A stretch of 64,000 bases of DNA from assembly GCF_019320115.1 (NCBI RefSeq), contig NC_089584.1, positions 52,697,633 to 52,761,632 on the forward strand, written 5' to 3'. The notes beneath the pieces were generated by a model. The model saw only the letters and a list, made by a program, of their open reading frames with translations, did not search any database and had not been told where the DNA came from. Both the position numbers and the translations under genes were made by a program. Each line of letters begins with the position of its first letter. The stretch's first letter is position 1. Source of the stretch: Miscanthus floridulus. Lineage: Eukaryota > Streptophyta > Magnoliopsida > Poales > Poaceae. This document shows positions 1 through 9,462 of this stretch, one piece after another.

Positions 1-537
1 GGCAATGGATTAGCATCCAAATCCATGTAGGTAAATCCAATTAACATCCTCCATGTGGGTAAATCCAATTAACATCCAAGGAAAAAAAAACTAAGTCCAA
101 ACTTATTCGAATATAAAATGATTAATGTCCAATACAATCCAATCCGCTCTTAAATCAAATCCATCTAATATGATTCAATAATGACAAGGCTGTTGTAACT
201 ACATGCTATTTTATATCAATGCTGGACACCATAATTTAAGAGCTCACATTCACACCATAAAATTTAGCAAACTTAATTAAAACTTATTAGAAATTTGTTA
301 GGACAATTGCCCGCTAGTTTGTGATGTAACTAGATATATATGTGGGATCCATGTAAAAGTTGGATCCTAAATTTAAAGCATGGCGTTTAGACCTTTTTTT
401 TTTATAAATTGACTAAAATTTGTTAGAGATGATTCACTACCATTGCCCACTAGTTTTGCAGATCAGTGTGACAATGTATACAAGTCAGCCCCACGTCGAA
501 AGTTAATTAGACCTTAAAATTAAAAACTTCACATTCA
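1..537. other. Non-coding flank left of the CACTA element
   Basis: AT-rich, with no reading frame I can support. It holds two diverged versions of one motif, gcccgctagttt near 310 and gcccactagttt near 447, and two copies of cacattcacac near 244 and 530, so it looks like an old partly duplicated repeat. In copy A' the same sequence is preceded by agaggtggcaatggat (31,694-31,709), a terminus often seen on grass hAT-like elements. I cannot delimit an element. Confidence 0.4.
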
Positions 538-557
538 CACTACCGGAGGGGGCTTCT

Positions 558-1050
558 TTGTCGAGTGCCTGAGGCACTTGGCAAAGGCCGATATACACTC
601 GGCAAAGCCTTTGCCGAGTGTTACACTGGCAAAGGGCACTCGGTAAATAGTTTATCGGCAAAGACCTCTTTGCCGAGTGCACTTTATCGGGCACTCGGCA
701 AAGGCTTTGCCGAGTGCCAATCCGACACTCGGCAAAGAAAAGTAGCCATGACGGCGAGCGCCACCGTGACGGCGGCTTTGCCGAGTGTCAAGGTCAAGCA
801 CTCAGCAAAGGTACCCGCTTTGTCGAGCGCCGTTGACTTAGACACTCGGCAAAGGTGGCCACTTTGCCGAGTGCCGCCGACAAGACACTCGGCAATCATG
901 CCATCTTTGCCGAGTGCCTGGCCCGTGGCACTCGGCAAATCTATGATGTTTGTCGAGTGCAATGGCCATTGCACTCGGTAAAGCATGTTCCCAGGTAGTT
1001 CCCAGGTAGTCACTTTGCCGAGTGTCATAGCCATTGCACTCGGCAAAGTG
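558..1050. repeat. CACTA subterminal repeat block, left end, copy A
   Basis: Roughly twenty copies of an 11-12 base motif in both orientations (CTTTGCCGAGTG and CACTCGGCAAAG), often arranged as facing pairs a few tens of bases apart. Subterminal arrays of this kind are binding sites for TNPA-like proteins in En/Spm elements. Predicted proteins of 134-138 residues here are translations of the array and not genes. Confidence 0.9.
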
Positions 1051-1115
1051 ACTGAAAACAACATTTTTATTTGTTTTTTACATCCCATCCAAACAAATAG
1101 AAGATATATATAACA

Positions 1116-1196
1116 AACATCACCAACATCACATATATATCATCAACAACACATACATATCACCAACACCACATATATATCACAAACGTCACATGT
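1116..1196. repeat. Degenerate short tandem repeat (atcaccaacatcacatatat-like)
   Basis: Three to four imperfect copies of a unit of about 22-24 bases built from catcaccaacaccacatatat-like words, between the subterminal repeats and the transposase remnants of the CACTA element. The same array is at 32,818-32,898 in copy A'. Confidence 0.6.
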
Positions 1197-1422
1197 CTCA
1201 TAATATATCACAAATAAGTTCACAAGCAATCCAAGTGCTCCATCATCGTCAACCACAATTGTAAATAGAAGCACCATTAACAACCACAAGTATCAACACT
1301 GATTTGGTGAAGGATTCGCTGAAGCATGAGGATCGTTCGATGCCGCCCATTGATTCTACACAAAGAAGAAGAGATTGCATGTGTGAGACAAGATAAATAT
1401 ATACCATACATGAATAAAACTT

Positions 1423-1712
1423 TCATACTCCACTAGATTTGACCGTAAGCATAAACATACAAACTAAAACATTTATACTCACAGGAGTAGAATAGTGAGG
1501 AGTTGGAGGTGGAGGTAGAGCGAATAGCGAAGGTGGCACCTCGGCGTCCTCCTGGGGCACCTGCTCCTCCTCCTCACGCGATGGGGCGGCAGGCGATGGC
1601 TCCCTCCTGCGGCTGCTCCTCCTCCTACTCTCCCCCGGTGCAGCGGTGCTTGTCCTTCGGTACAAGGACGTTAGCTTCGTCATCCCACCGCCCACTATCT
1701 TTGTTCAATCAC
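1423..1712 (-). pseudogene. C-terminal exon remnant of the CACTA transposase gene
   Basis: On the minus strand an intron acceptor (TTGCAG, exon from about 1,712) is followed by a short frame reading GRWDDEANVLVPKDKHRC, which I recognise as the tail normally found after the DUF4216 region in grass TNP2-type genes. That frame soon meets a TAG. An overlapping frame continues as an Arg/Ser/Pro-rich low-complexity tail (SRRRSSRRREPSPAAPS), so a frameshift separates the two. Duplicated at 33,125-33,414. Confidence 0.5.
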
Positions 1713-1844
1713 CTGCAATTAAAAAGAGTAAACCAATAAGCATAGATAAACAAAAAGTACTTAGAAAGAGATGCAAAATAAACAAAACATAATTACAAAA
1801 TAAAATAGTATTACATGTATTAGAAATAATCTTCATGATCGGGA

Positions 1845-2249
1845 TTAGCCTGCATCATAAGTCTCATCATCACTATCAATCATGTCGAAATAATCAACAC
1901 TATCCGAATGAGCAATGTTGCCATTGTCATTGTCTAAATGTAATCGCTCAAGCATTTGTAAGTCCTTCACATTTTGCACCTCATCTCCAGCGTCCTCTTC
2001 AATAACCGTTTCATTGTCTACTTCCATTTCGATCGCTTCGGTTAAGTCTATCTCAAACCTCCCTTCTAGTCCCTCTTCTTGAAAGAACTCTCCATCATAT
2101 GTGTTTGGGTCTAAGTTGTAATCTTCATCGTTTGGGATAGGCACTTTACCGTGTGGCGATACCCTATGCACAATATCCCAACTCTTAAGATGCCATTTGG
2201 TTTGACATGCATATGGGAGATAATAAACTTGCGTGGTCTGTTGGGCCAC
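1845..2249 (-). CDS. DUF4216-like C-terminal transposase fragment, copy A
   Basis: The 134-codon frame includes QTTQVYYLPYACQTKWHLKS followed by a long acidic tail rich in Asp and Glu. YYxPYAxxxKxxLxxWWxV-like text is characteristic of the DUF4216 region of grass CACTA transposases. Just upstream, 2,297-2,460 carries the GRIEEIY...PVIFKCHWFDP part in another frame. In copy A one extra base near 1,850 changes the last residues compared with copy A' (33,522-33,950). Confidence 0.65.
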   Translation of the reverse strand: MAQQTTQVYYLPYACQTKWHLKSWDIVHRVSPHGKVPIPNDEDYNLDPNTYDGEFFQEEGLEGRFEIDLTEAIEMEVDNETVIEEDAGDEVQNVKDLQMLERLHLDNDNGNIAHSDSVDYFDMIDSDDETYDAG

Positions 2250-3248
2250 AATATAGACATTGTCTCCTGGTAAGACGGAATCCTATCGAATTTCGACTAG
2301 ACCAAGATTACAATATGTCCGTCTCGTTGCTTCGGGATCAAACCAATGGCATTTGAATATGACAGGATTAAAAGGTTTGGAACCATGAAACTTGAGTTTG
2401 TATATTTCTTCAATTCTTCCATAATACTCGACCTCATCAACGTCGGGCATAAAACTCCGGAACTTGTGGTTCTTCGATTGGGCCGACTCTGCTCGTAGCT
2501 TGTTGTGCGAAAGCGATATCCATTCACGTCATAACCGGAAAATGACATGACCCTATAGGCAAAGCCATCGGCAACCTGTCTCAACTCGGCATGCATAGAC
2601 GCATCCCTCTGGCCCTGCAAGCTCAAGCAGGATACATCGTTATATTATTCGCACGTATGAGTAACGTAGAATGTCAAACTAAGTACGAGCTAAATTGGAC
2701 GGTACCTTCCGTTTGAACAAAGAAATGAAATCGGGCATTCCATTTCCCGCACCCTGTCTAAGAAGGGTATCTAGCTGCTGCATGGTAGGATCCCTTGATT
2801 GACGCCAGAATTCATGAAGAAATTCCCTGTACCAACGAGAAACAAGGGGTTGGATGTAGAATAGTGACGGCGTATTTAACAAGTTCGTTGAGAACTTACT
2901 GCATGTACGGCACCACTTCGTCAAGGTTGGTCAACACGTATAGCATGATATGGCGCCACTCTTCATGATTCAAGGTCTTGGGGGTCGATGCACTTGCGCT
3001 TCCGAGTTGCCCTCGGAAAAGGTTGAGGTTCAATTTATTTTCGCCAGCATTGTAATGAGAGGTTGGATTATGCACGCTAGGGAGGTTGTCACCATAGTAT
3101 GTTGTGAAAGTTCGACACCTCCTCCAGAATGTATGCCTCTACAATGGAAGCCTCGATTTTGCATTTATTTCTACATTTCTTTCGAAGAACCTTTAGACAT
3201 CTCTCGATTGGATAGCACCAAAGGCCCTGCACGCCCCCCCCCCCCCAT

Positions 3249-3992
3249 TCATGCCTCATACGGGAGGTGCAAAATCAAGTGCTGCATCGGATTGAAGAAG
3301 CCGGGTGGAAAGATCTTCTCCAACTTACAGAGCAACACAAGTGCCATTCTTTCCAAGTCAGCAATCACAGTCCGAGATAACTCCTTGGCACAAAGCTGGC
3401 GAAAGAAATAGCTCAACTCTGCCAGCACTAGCCAGACATGCTCAGGGACATAACCTCGAACCATTGCCGGAAGAAGCCGCTCAATCCATATGTGGTAGTC
3501 ATGACTCTTTATCCCTAAGACTCGCATAGTAGATAAGTTCACTCCTTTCTTCAGATTAGCTGCATACCCATCAGGGAACATTAACGTCTGGATCCATTCT
3601 AGTACTTCCCTCATTTGGGGCTTTCTCAAGACAAAATTGACCTTAGGCCTTCTCCATGTCTTGCCGTGACTAGGAGGCTTCATATGTTGGTTTGGTCTAT
3701 CGCATAACGTTGCCAGCTCCACTCTAGCCTTAACGTTGTCCTTTGACTTGTCAGGAATGTCCATGATTGTTGCCCAAAGTGCCTCGGCGACATTCTTTTC
3801 AGTGTGCATTACATCAATGTTGTGTGGAAGGAGAAGGTCATCAAAATAGGGGAGCCGAGTCAAGCCTGACTTATGAGTCCACATATGTTGCTCTTCATAT
3901 CCCACAAAACCACCTTCTGGATTGACCATGAGACCATCTATCTGTTCACGAACCGTGGCACCAGTCATTATCGGTGGTGCAGGGTCTATCAC
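3249..3992 (-). CDS. TNP2 transposase core fragment, 247 codons, copy A
   Basis: This is the longest uninterrupted part of the transposase. It contains the signatures HMWTHKSGLTRLPYFDDLLL, PHNIDVMHTEKNVAEALW, GKTWRRPK and the LERMALVLLCKLEKIFPPGF stretch leading into the DUF4218-like region. Family knowledge: this part holds the Transposase_21 (TNP2) domain. The frame is lost at a run of C residues at 3,234-3,246 just downstream. Upstream the reading frame continues out of phase at 4,023-4,313, which holds the FPCPVCKEGLRFIWL segment. Nearly identical at 34,952-35,695. Confidence 0.8.
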   Translation of the reverse strand: MIDPAPPIMTGATVREQIDGLMVNPEGGFVGYEEQHMWTHKSGLTRLPYFDDLLLPHNIDVMHTEKNVAEALWATIMDIPDKSKDNVKARVELATLCDRPNQHMKPPSHGKTWRRPKVNFVLRKPQMREVLEWIQTLMFPDGYAANLKKGVNLSTMRVLGIKSHDYHIWIERLLPAMVRGYVPEHVWLVLAELSYFFRQLCAKELSRTVIADLERMALVLLCKLEKIFPPGFFNPMQHLILHLPYEA

Positions 3993-5022
3993 TACGACAC
4001 CTTTCGTAAAGTTCTTGATGTCTCATCTGAATGCATGGTCAAGAGGGAGGAATTGCCGATGTTTATCGAACGATGAACACTTGCCACCCTTCTGCAACCA
4101 AATGAACCTCAGACCTTCCTTGCATACTGGGCATGGGAACTTCCCATGAACACACCAGGCGTAGAATATCCCATATGCCAGGAAGTCGTGCAGGGAGTAG
4201 TGGTACCAAACATGCATTTTGAAGTTTTTCTTTGTAGCTCGGTCGTATGTCCATACCCCTTCCTCCCAAGAACGGACCAATTCATCAATCACAGGCTCTA
4301 TGAACACACCCATATTATTCCTCGGGTTGTCCCGGAATTATCAACGATAAGAATACGTTCTGTCGTTGAAAGCATACGCCGGAGGGGGGAGATTGAGGGG
4401 GATAACGAACACGGGCCAACATGTGTATGGGGCAGCCATCATTCCATAAGGATTGAACCCATCTGTTGCTAGCGCAACACGTACATTACGAGCCTCTTTA
4501 GCTTTCTCATGATGAATGCCATCAAAGTGGGGTCCATGCTTCACCATCGAATGCATGTACCATCCTGTCAGGATTGTATCATTTGCCATTTTTGTGTCAT
4601 GTCATCTATTCGCGGATTCCTCGGTCATGTATAGCCGTTGGATCCTCGATATGAACGGAAGGTGCCGTAGGATTGTCATGGGAATATCAAGCTACCTCTT
4701 CTGGCCATCACCAGAATCTACCTCTAGGAACCTAGAGGATTTACACTTTGGACAGTACTTTGCTTCCACGTATTCTTTCCTAAATAGGACACACCCCTTC
4801 GGGCAAGCATGTATCTGCTCATACGACATCTTAAGTGCACGAAGGAGTTTCTGTGACTCGTGCATGCTCTTTGGTAGAAGGTGACCCTTCGGAAGCAGGC
4901 TGCCAATAACTATCAACATACCATCGAAGGCGTCTCGACTCAGGCTATACTGGGACTTTAACGCCATTATGCGTCCAATGGCATCCAGTTGAGAAAACCT
5001 TTGTCTAGCCATGAAGGGTTTT

Positions 5023-5358
5023 CTATGCCGCGACAAACATGTTGTAGAACGCCTTTGCGATTGCCTCTGGCTCCTCCTCCGTACGTCCTTCAGCGAACTG
5101 TGCCTTGTGATAGTCATTTAACATGTCTGCTACCCCAGCATCAGCATCATAATCCTCAACGCATGGTCTCACCACCTCCTCTCTCATACGATCGGATTCA
5201 CCATGGTAGACCCACCGGGTATAGTCTGCCGTAAATCCATTCTTCCAAAGATGTTCCCTCATGACCTTCTTCATTTGTCTTTTCCTATTTGCACATTTGC
5301 TACAGGGACAACAAATTTTACTCGCTCCTTTAGTAGCCACGCCAAATGCCCGTTCCAA
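5023..5358 (-). CDS. Transposase-associated domain fragment (CACTA), copy A
   Basis: An open stretch of 111 codons carries a Cys-rich motif, CCPCSKCANRKRQ, near residues 18-30. It is followed by VMREHLWKNGF and TRWVYHGE, typical of the N-terminal transposase-associated domain of plant TNP2 proteins. An acidic segment and an AFYNMF helix close it. It ends at a stop where the next frame, 4,692-5,020, picks up, so it is the first piece of a frameshifted transposase rather than a gene of its own. Confidence 0.7.
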   Translation of the reverse strand: MERAFGVATKGASKICCPCSKCANRKRQMKKVMREHLWKNGFTADYTRWVYHGESDRMREEVVRPCVEDYDADAGVADMLNDYHKAQFAEGRTEEEPEAIAKAFYNMFVAA

Positions 5359-5535
5359 GAAAGCATCGGTCTTGTCGATCCATTCATTGGTGACCTAACC
5401 CTGACTTGCGTGGCTCGTGTACATCCACTCATGGTCCTCCATCCTCTAACATATATAGCGACGAGTAATATAAACATCAATTGCATCTACACGACGTTCC
5501 TACTATCTAATAGGTGAGGATATGTCCTAATCCCA

Positions 5536-5728
5536 CGCGAGGATCCGTAGATGAGGTTAGTTTCCATGCTCTACTCCTATCCGAGACAGAATTTTGGCAG
5601 CACCTCCCCGCTGTTCTCCAAATACACGTCTTGCTAGGGAGAGTGTATATCCGGAGAACAAAAGGGAGATGATGCCGAAACTCTGTCTTGGATTGGAGCA
5701 GACCATGGAAACTAACTACGCATCCGCG
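5536..5728. repeat. Long imperfect hairpin (about 190 bp) in the CACTA element, copy A
   Basis: The left arm, from cgcgaggatccgtagatgag through ttccatgctctactcc and gagacagaattttggcagca, is answered in reverse complement by the right arm ending ggaaactaactacgcatccg. Inner segments also pair (tgttctcc with ggagaaca), leaving a short loop near 5,635. Arms of about 70-90 bases match imperfectly, much like a foldback or young MIRNA-type structure. Confidence 0.75.
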
Positions 5729-5751
5729 GGCTATCCAAAAAACATGGACAA

Positions 5752-5815
5752 TTCGAAACAGATACGGTTTTAGATATGGAAATATCTGTATATTTTCAAC
5801 CGTATCTCTTTCGAA
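5752..5815. repeat. Short hairpin in the CACTA element, copy A
   Basis: ttcgaaacagatacggtt at the left pairs with aaccgtatctctttcgaa at the right, around an AT-rich centre (atatggaaatatct). It follows directly after the long hairpin and is conserved at 37,453-37,516. Confidence 0.7.
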
Positions 5816-6664
5816 CGGGAGACGCCTAATTGGGTTACGTGGTCTACGACCATGATACAGAAAGAGGGGTTATACTAGGGTGGCGGTGGAGTCAGGCTAG
5901 CGAGGTCGTGGTGGGTTGGTGCAGTGGCGAGGCGACGCAGTGTAGGCAGACCCGCAGCGGCGAGGAAGGCGATCGGGGTCGCTGAGGTACTCCGGCTCCG
6001 CTCCGATAGGCTCTTCTCTGCAAAAAAGAAACATAAAACTGTCAATACAAATTTCGACAGCACCTCCCCTGCACGATGAGGTTTCCAAAACCTATAAGAA
6101 AACCAACGGCACGATGGCCGACATGCACATATATATGAACGACACGATAACTGACATGCACAAGATTCTGTAAGGAACACCTAGCAACGTAATCAGGATA
6201 AGCAAGGATCAGGGATTACAAATTCAGGATCTGTATCCCATTACTAATATATTCCATAAGCTATATTAATTTATGACAAACATCAATCCATGCATCACAA
6301 TCCATCCATGCTAAACCTCAGATTTGCAACTATGCACCATAACCAGCGCCCACGAAGGCACCCTAACCAGGACATCTTAATCTATTCATGCATCCACATC
6401 CATCAGGCGGAGACAGCATAGGGGCTCACCACTACAGAATGGCGACCGAGATGGCCGGATGCGAAGGCGTCGTTGCTTCGGCGGCTTCCTTCTCTTCCTC
6501 CTCCTTCCTCCTCTCCTCCTCTCTTTCGCCTCCTCCTCCGACGGCGCGGCTGCGGGGGGCGGTGCTGGCCCGGCGAGCGGGCGGTGGCGGCGCTAGCATG
6601 CGGGCGCGTGGGCGGCGGCGGCGATGGCGTGTGCGTGTGTGTGGGCCGGCCCAGCTGGCGGGGT

Positions 6665-6990
6665 TAAATCCCCCCTTTGCCAAGTGCCCCCGATCTGGCA
6701 CTCGGCAAAGGTTTTTTTTAATTTTTTTTACTTCTTTGCGGAGTGACACCTGATCTAGCACTCGGCAAAGAGTTTTTTTAAAAAAAATTATTTGTCGAGT
6801 GCCCCTGATCTGGCACTCGGCAAAGTATTTTTTAATTTTTTTAAAATTCTTTGCCGAGTACCAACCGGTCTGGCACTCGGTAAAGAGGGGTTTTTTTAAA
6901 AAATTTAAAAAATCTTTACCGAGTGTCAGCCGTCCTGACACTCAGCAAAGAGGCTTCTTTGCCGAGTGTCATTTTTTGACACTCGACAAA
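6665..6990. repeat. CACTA subterminal repeat block, right end, copy A
   Basis: About six units made of an inverted pair, ctttgccgagtg-like then cactcggcaaag-like, separated by ccnnatctgg-like spacers and flanked by T/A tracts. It mirrors the left-hand block at 558-1,050. The last unit ends at cactcgacaaacc near 6,990. Confidence 0.85.
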
Positions 6991-8172
6991 CCATATTTTT
7001 TTATCACTTTTGACCTTCAAACTTTTTCTGCAGTCGTCATACAATACCTGGTACTCCATGTTCTAATGTGGCACATTTCTCGAACTTTTCTATATTTCTT
7101 TAATTTATTTCATTTAATTGAATTTTCTTGGATAATTCAAATTATAACGGCTAGTCATTCGAATAATGAAAAAAAAATGGAAAAATGATATTCATGTTAT
7201 TTAGTATAATGTGAGGCCGTATCCAGGAATAGACCACCAATTTCGAACATCTTGTTCATTAAACATGACCACGAACTTGCGGTCGAGCTATTTTTAAATT
7301 CTATAAAAAACAAACGAAGTCCAAAAATCATGAAACTTGACAAGATGTCAAGATATCATATGTGGAGGCTGTGATAAAAAATTAAGAAGGTTTCGCGCAA
7401 GTTTGTCACGTACGATGCTTACCACCTCGTCGCCCTCTTCACGAAATCATAAAACTTCTTCGGAGATTCTTCGGTTCGCAAGCATCGTACGTGACAACTT
7501 GCGCGAAACCTTCTCAATTTCGTTAGTGATGCCGTCGTTTTATTCTAATTTTATCACAAGGCTACAGAAGTTTCAATACAGACGCTTCCATCCATAACCA
7601 CACGTTGTTAGTAACAGGAGTTTCACGTGACACGCCATATTCTCTCTTTGAATGTTCGTTTTTGTCCGGTGCAAATAAATTCTTTATTTCGTTACGAGGG
7701 ACAATAGTGGAGGGTTTGAACTAGCTTAGTCATGAGTGTTTTATTGTATCTGAAACAGCTTGATCATGAGTGATGAGAAGCAGAAATGTGTGTTAGCCCT
7801 TTGTAGCTACATGCAGAATTCATATAGCAAATCGTTTTAACATTCTCTGATAGGAAACGCCCCTCTATGTTGGATTTTGCCTTTGCAAGCCCTTCATTTT
7901 TCACATTTTATTTTAATTCCGCACCATTTCGTTTTTCTTGGTTTTTTTCCCTCTCTGCCCGCAATGCAAATTCTAACAGAAAGGCAACTGTTTTTCTCAG
8001 CTGCTTCCTAAATTTGCCTACCTTGTCACTAGCCCACGACCTTTCAGAACGCCCACAGGTCAACTGCTATGTTTACAATGTTTCGAAATGAAAAAAAAAA
8101 ATCTGCTATATACAGTATATTACGACACACAAGAGTTCATTCCTCAACACTACTCTCTTGCCATCTTCAACC
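6991..8172. other. Non-coding DNA between the CACTA repeats and the PES remnant, copy A
   Basis: AT-rich, without a supportable gene. The first 600 bases may be an extension of the CACTA element. A strong hairpin lies at 7,385-7,514. A pyrimidine-rich stretch around 7,860-7,960 precedes the PES-like first exon. No TATA box could be assigned with confidence. Confidence 0.4.
7385..7514. repeat. Hairpin with about 35-bp near-perfect arms, copy A
   Basis: agaaggtttcgcgcaagt at 7,385 onward, running on to gtcacgtacgatgctt, is matched in reverse complement by aagcatcgtacgtgac and aacttgcgcgaaacct at 7,490-7,514. One extra T interrupts the left arm. The loop is about 70 bases. Identical structure at 39,093-39,222. 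Confidence 0.85.
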
Positions 8173-9462
8173 ATGTCCATTTCCCTGCACACTGCTCTTG
8201 CCCCGTTTGGTGTGAAACCGCCGAGTCTTTGCCTTGGATAGCAGGCACAATTCAGCCTTGGAGCAAGAGGGGCAGCAGCAGCAGTGGCAGATGGTAAAGC
8301 AGATGGGCTGGAGAAGACCTTGAAGGAGAAGAGAGATTTAGATGTTCTCTACTGATGATGGTTTTGGTAGTGTAACAATGAAGGAGTACTTCACGGCAGC
8401 GAGAGCTATGCTGAAGAACGACGATGGTGGTTTTGCCCTGTGGAGTGCGGATGCCCCAAGGTAGAGAGTGCGCCATTACTACTATTTTTGCCCGGTATGT
8501 TTTTTCTTCAAAAATGATTTCCATTCTTGAAGTGGGATCGTTGCGGGCGTTCATGCTGAATCTCCCGGCCCTTTTTTCTTAGTCCAAATTATTGAAACAA
8601 CAATATTCAGGGGGTTTGGACGAACATCGATCCGTGTATCTAAATTTACAATCATCAGATGCACTGAAACATATTACGATCTTGCAACACACCTGGTTAA
8701 AGAATAATACACTTGCCATGTTCACGCAAAATGTTCCAGTTGGCGCTCGTGAACTCTTGCTTACCGCGTGTGCGTACCTTGCTCTCAAGCTTCCTAGTGC
8801 CATTAATGGCGTCATAGACCAAAAGGCCTCTACCTTTCACTGCGTCTTAGGACTAGCAAGGTTAGCAGTGGCGTCATAGACCAAAAGGCCTCTACCTATC
8901 CTTCTTGATTGTTGCTTGCTCGATCTATTTTGTTCTCTTCTCAACCTATTTGGGCTTGGATTTGTGAGATCGAGAGGAGAGGGAGAGGAGGGAGAAAAAC
9001 GCCATGAGAGAGGACAGAAGAACACGGGAGCAGGAAGATAAATATAGAAAGTGGATAAGGACGTGTTGTTGCCGAGTGAACTGGTGACTTATTCATGGAC
9101 TGGGTTCACGAGATAGTGGCAGGAGACAAATAAAATACATGTATACTTTATTAGTTCATAGTAAATCATGGTGTTAAACAACCTTTTATCATTTTTATTT
9201 TTTAAAATGCCTATGTTATCATTCCTACGCTCTAAATACCACTTTCTATATATTTCCTGTGTTTCCAATCCTCTATTTTTCTATTACATCTCTATCCCTT
9301 TCCTGTGTTTTTTTCCCATTCCTCTCTTTTCTCTTCCTCCATTCCAAACACGCAACGTTGTCCCTTGTCTTGCCTAAGCATGTCCTATGTATGATTGGTC
9401 TCAATTGCAGGAATTGATGGTATTGGAATGGAACTCATTTTGCACCATCAGTCACTGGGAAA
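8173..9462 (+). pseudogene. PES-like (phytyl ester synthase family) pseudogene, exons 1-2, copy A
   Basis: Exon 1 runs 8,173-8,494 and exon 2 9,411-9,462. From an ATG at 8,173 the frame starts like a plastid transit peptide (MSISLHTALAPFG) and meets TAG at 8,239-8,241. Past it come EKTLKEKRDLDVLY, then DDGFGSVTMKEYFTAARAML, the conserved start of PES proteins, and after a lesion FCPVECGCP...APLLLFLPG. Exon 2 reads GIDGIGMELILHHQSLGK and joins through GT/AG sites in the correct phase. The usual PPRW stretch before FCPVECG is missing and out of frame. Copy A also has an extra C near 8,352 that copy A' lacks. Exons 3 onward are absent because the duplicated block ends at 21,268. Confidence 0.8.
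8579..8897 (+). other. PES-pseudogene intron 1 segment with an open frame and a 29-bp direct repeat
   Basis: Within intron 1 a 95-codon open frame (8,592-8,879) has no recognisable domain and no homologue I can name, and may be chance. Its end overlaps two copies of a 29-bp word beginning tggcgtcatagaccaaaagg, at 8,807-8,835 and 8,869-8,897 (period 62), which looks like a small local duplication. In copy A' they are at 40,514-40,542 and 40,575-40,603. Confidence 0.45.

Larger units (their letters stand above)
1845..5358 (-). pseudogene. CACTA TNP2-family transposase gene, broken, copy A
   Basis: Read right to left, the fragments follow the usual order of a grass CACTA transposase: transposase-associated domain (5,358-5,023), the SQLDAIGR/ALKSQYSLSRDAFD segment with a CPKG...YCPKCKS zinc-ribbon-like motif (5,020-4,692), the VALATDGFNPYGMM segment (4,589-4,341), the TNP2 core (4,313-3,249), a DUF4218-like region (about 3,290-2,680) and a DUF4216-like region (2,460-1,845). 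The frames do not join: shifts lie near 5,020, 4,600, 4,330 and 4,020, at a poly-C run at 3,234-3,246, and elsewhere. A TAG and a TGA follow the EESAK segment near 4,600. The protein would have excised and reinserted the element; as sequenced it cannot be made whole. Confidence 0.85.
5359..6660 (-). other. 5' non-coding part of the CACTA element, copy A
   Basis: No continuous gene. It holds two hairpins (described separately), a short splice-like segment around 5,880-6,180, and a GC-rich stretch at 6,432-6,660 whose minus strand reads as an Arg/Pro/Glu-rich low-complexity peptide. In related elements this position carries the transposase leader exons, so I infer a 5' untranslated or first-exon region. 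The copy at 37,060-38,370 is the same apart from indels. Confidence 0.45.
538..6990 (-). mobile_element. CACTA (En/Spm, TNP2-type) DNA transposon, decayed, copy A
   Basis: A CACTACCGG terminus at 538 is followed by about 500 bp of subterminal repeats alternating CTTTGCCGAGTG with its complement CACTCGGCAAAG. A second block of the same repeats lies at about 6,665-6,990. Between them the minus strand encodes remnants of a TNP2-family transposase. This terminus, subterminal repeats and transposase together define the CACTA superfamily. I could not find a matching TAGTG terminus after 6,990, so the right end is either lost or further right; the 6,991-7,600 sequence may still belong to it. The transposase is broken by frameshifts and stops, so the element is probably not autonomous. 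Confidence 0.9.

Noticed and set aside
558..1050. Regularly spaced short repeats that could suggest a CRISPR array
   Set aside because: The motif occurs in both orientations with irregular spacing next to a CACTACCGG terminus in a plant genome; this is a transposon subterminal array.
565..1088. Predicted proteins of 134-138 residues on both strands
   Set aside because: They are translations of the CACTA subterminal repeat array (motif CTTTGCCGAGTG and its complement), with no domain and mirrored frames.
2950..3411. 153-codon plus-strand ORF (and its copy at 34,652-35,083)
   Set aside because: Antisense shadow of the DUF4218-like transposase region; the minus strand carries the recognisable family text.
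5203..5517. 104-codon plus-strand ORF (and 36,904-37,218)
   Set aside because: Antisense of the transposase-associated domain; no motif of its own.
7867..8091. 74-codon ORF rich in Phe and Ser
   Set aside because: Comes from a pyrimidine-rich stretch; no support as a coding region.
8592..8879. 95-codon ORF as a separate gene
   Set aside because: Inside intron 1 of a dead gene, no domain, conserved only because the block was duplicated recently.
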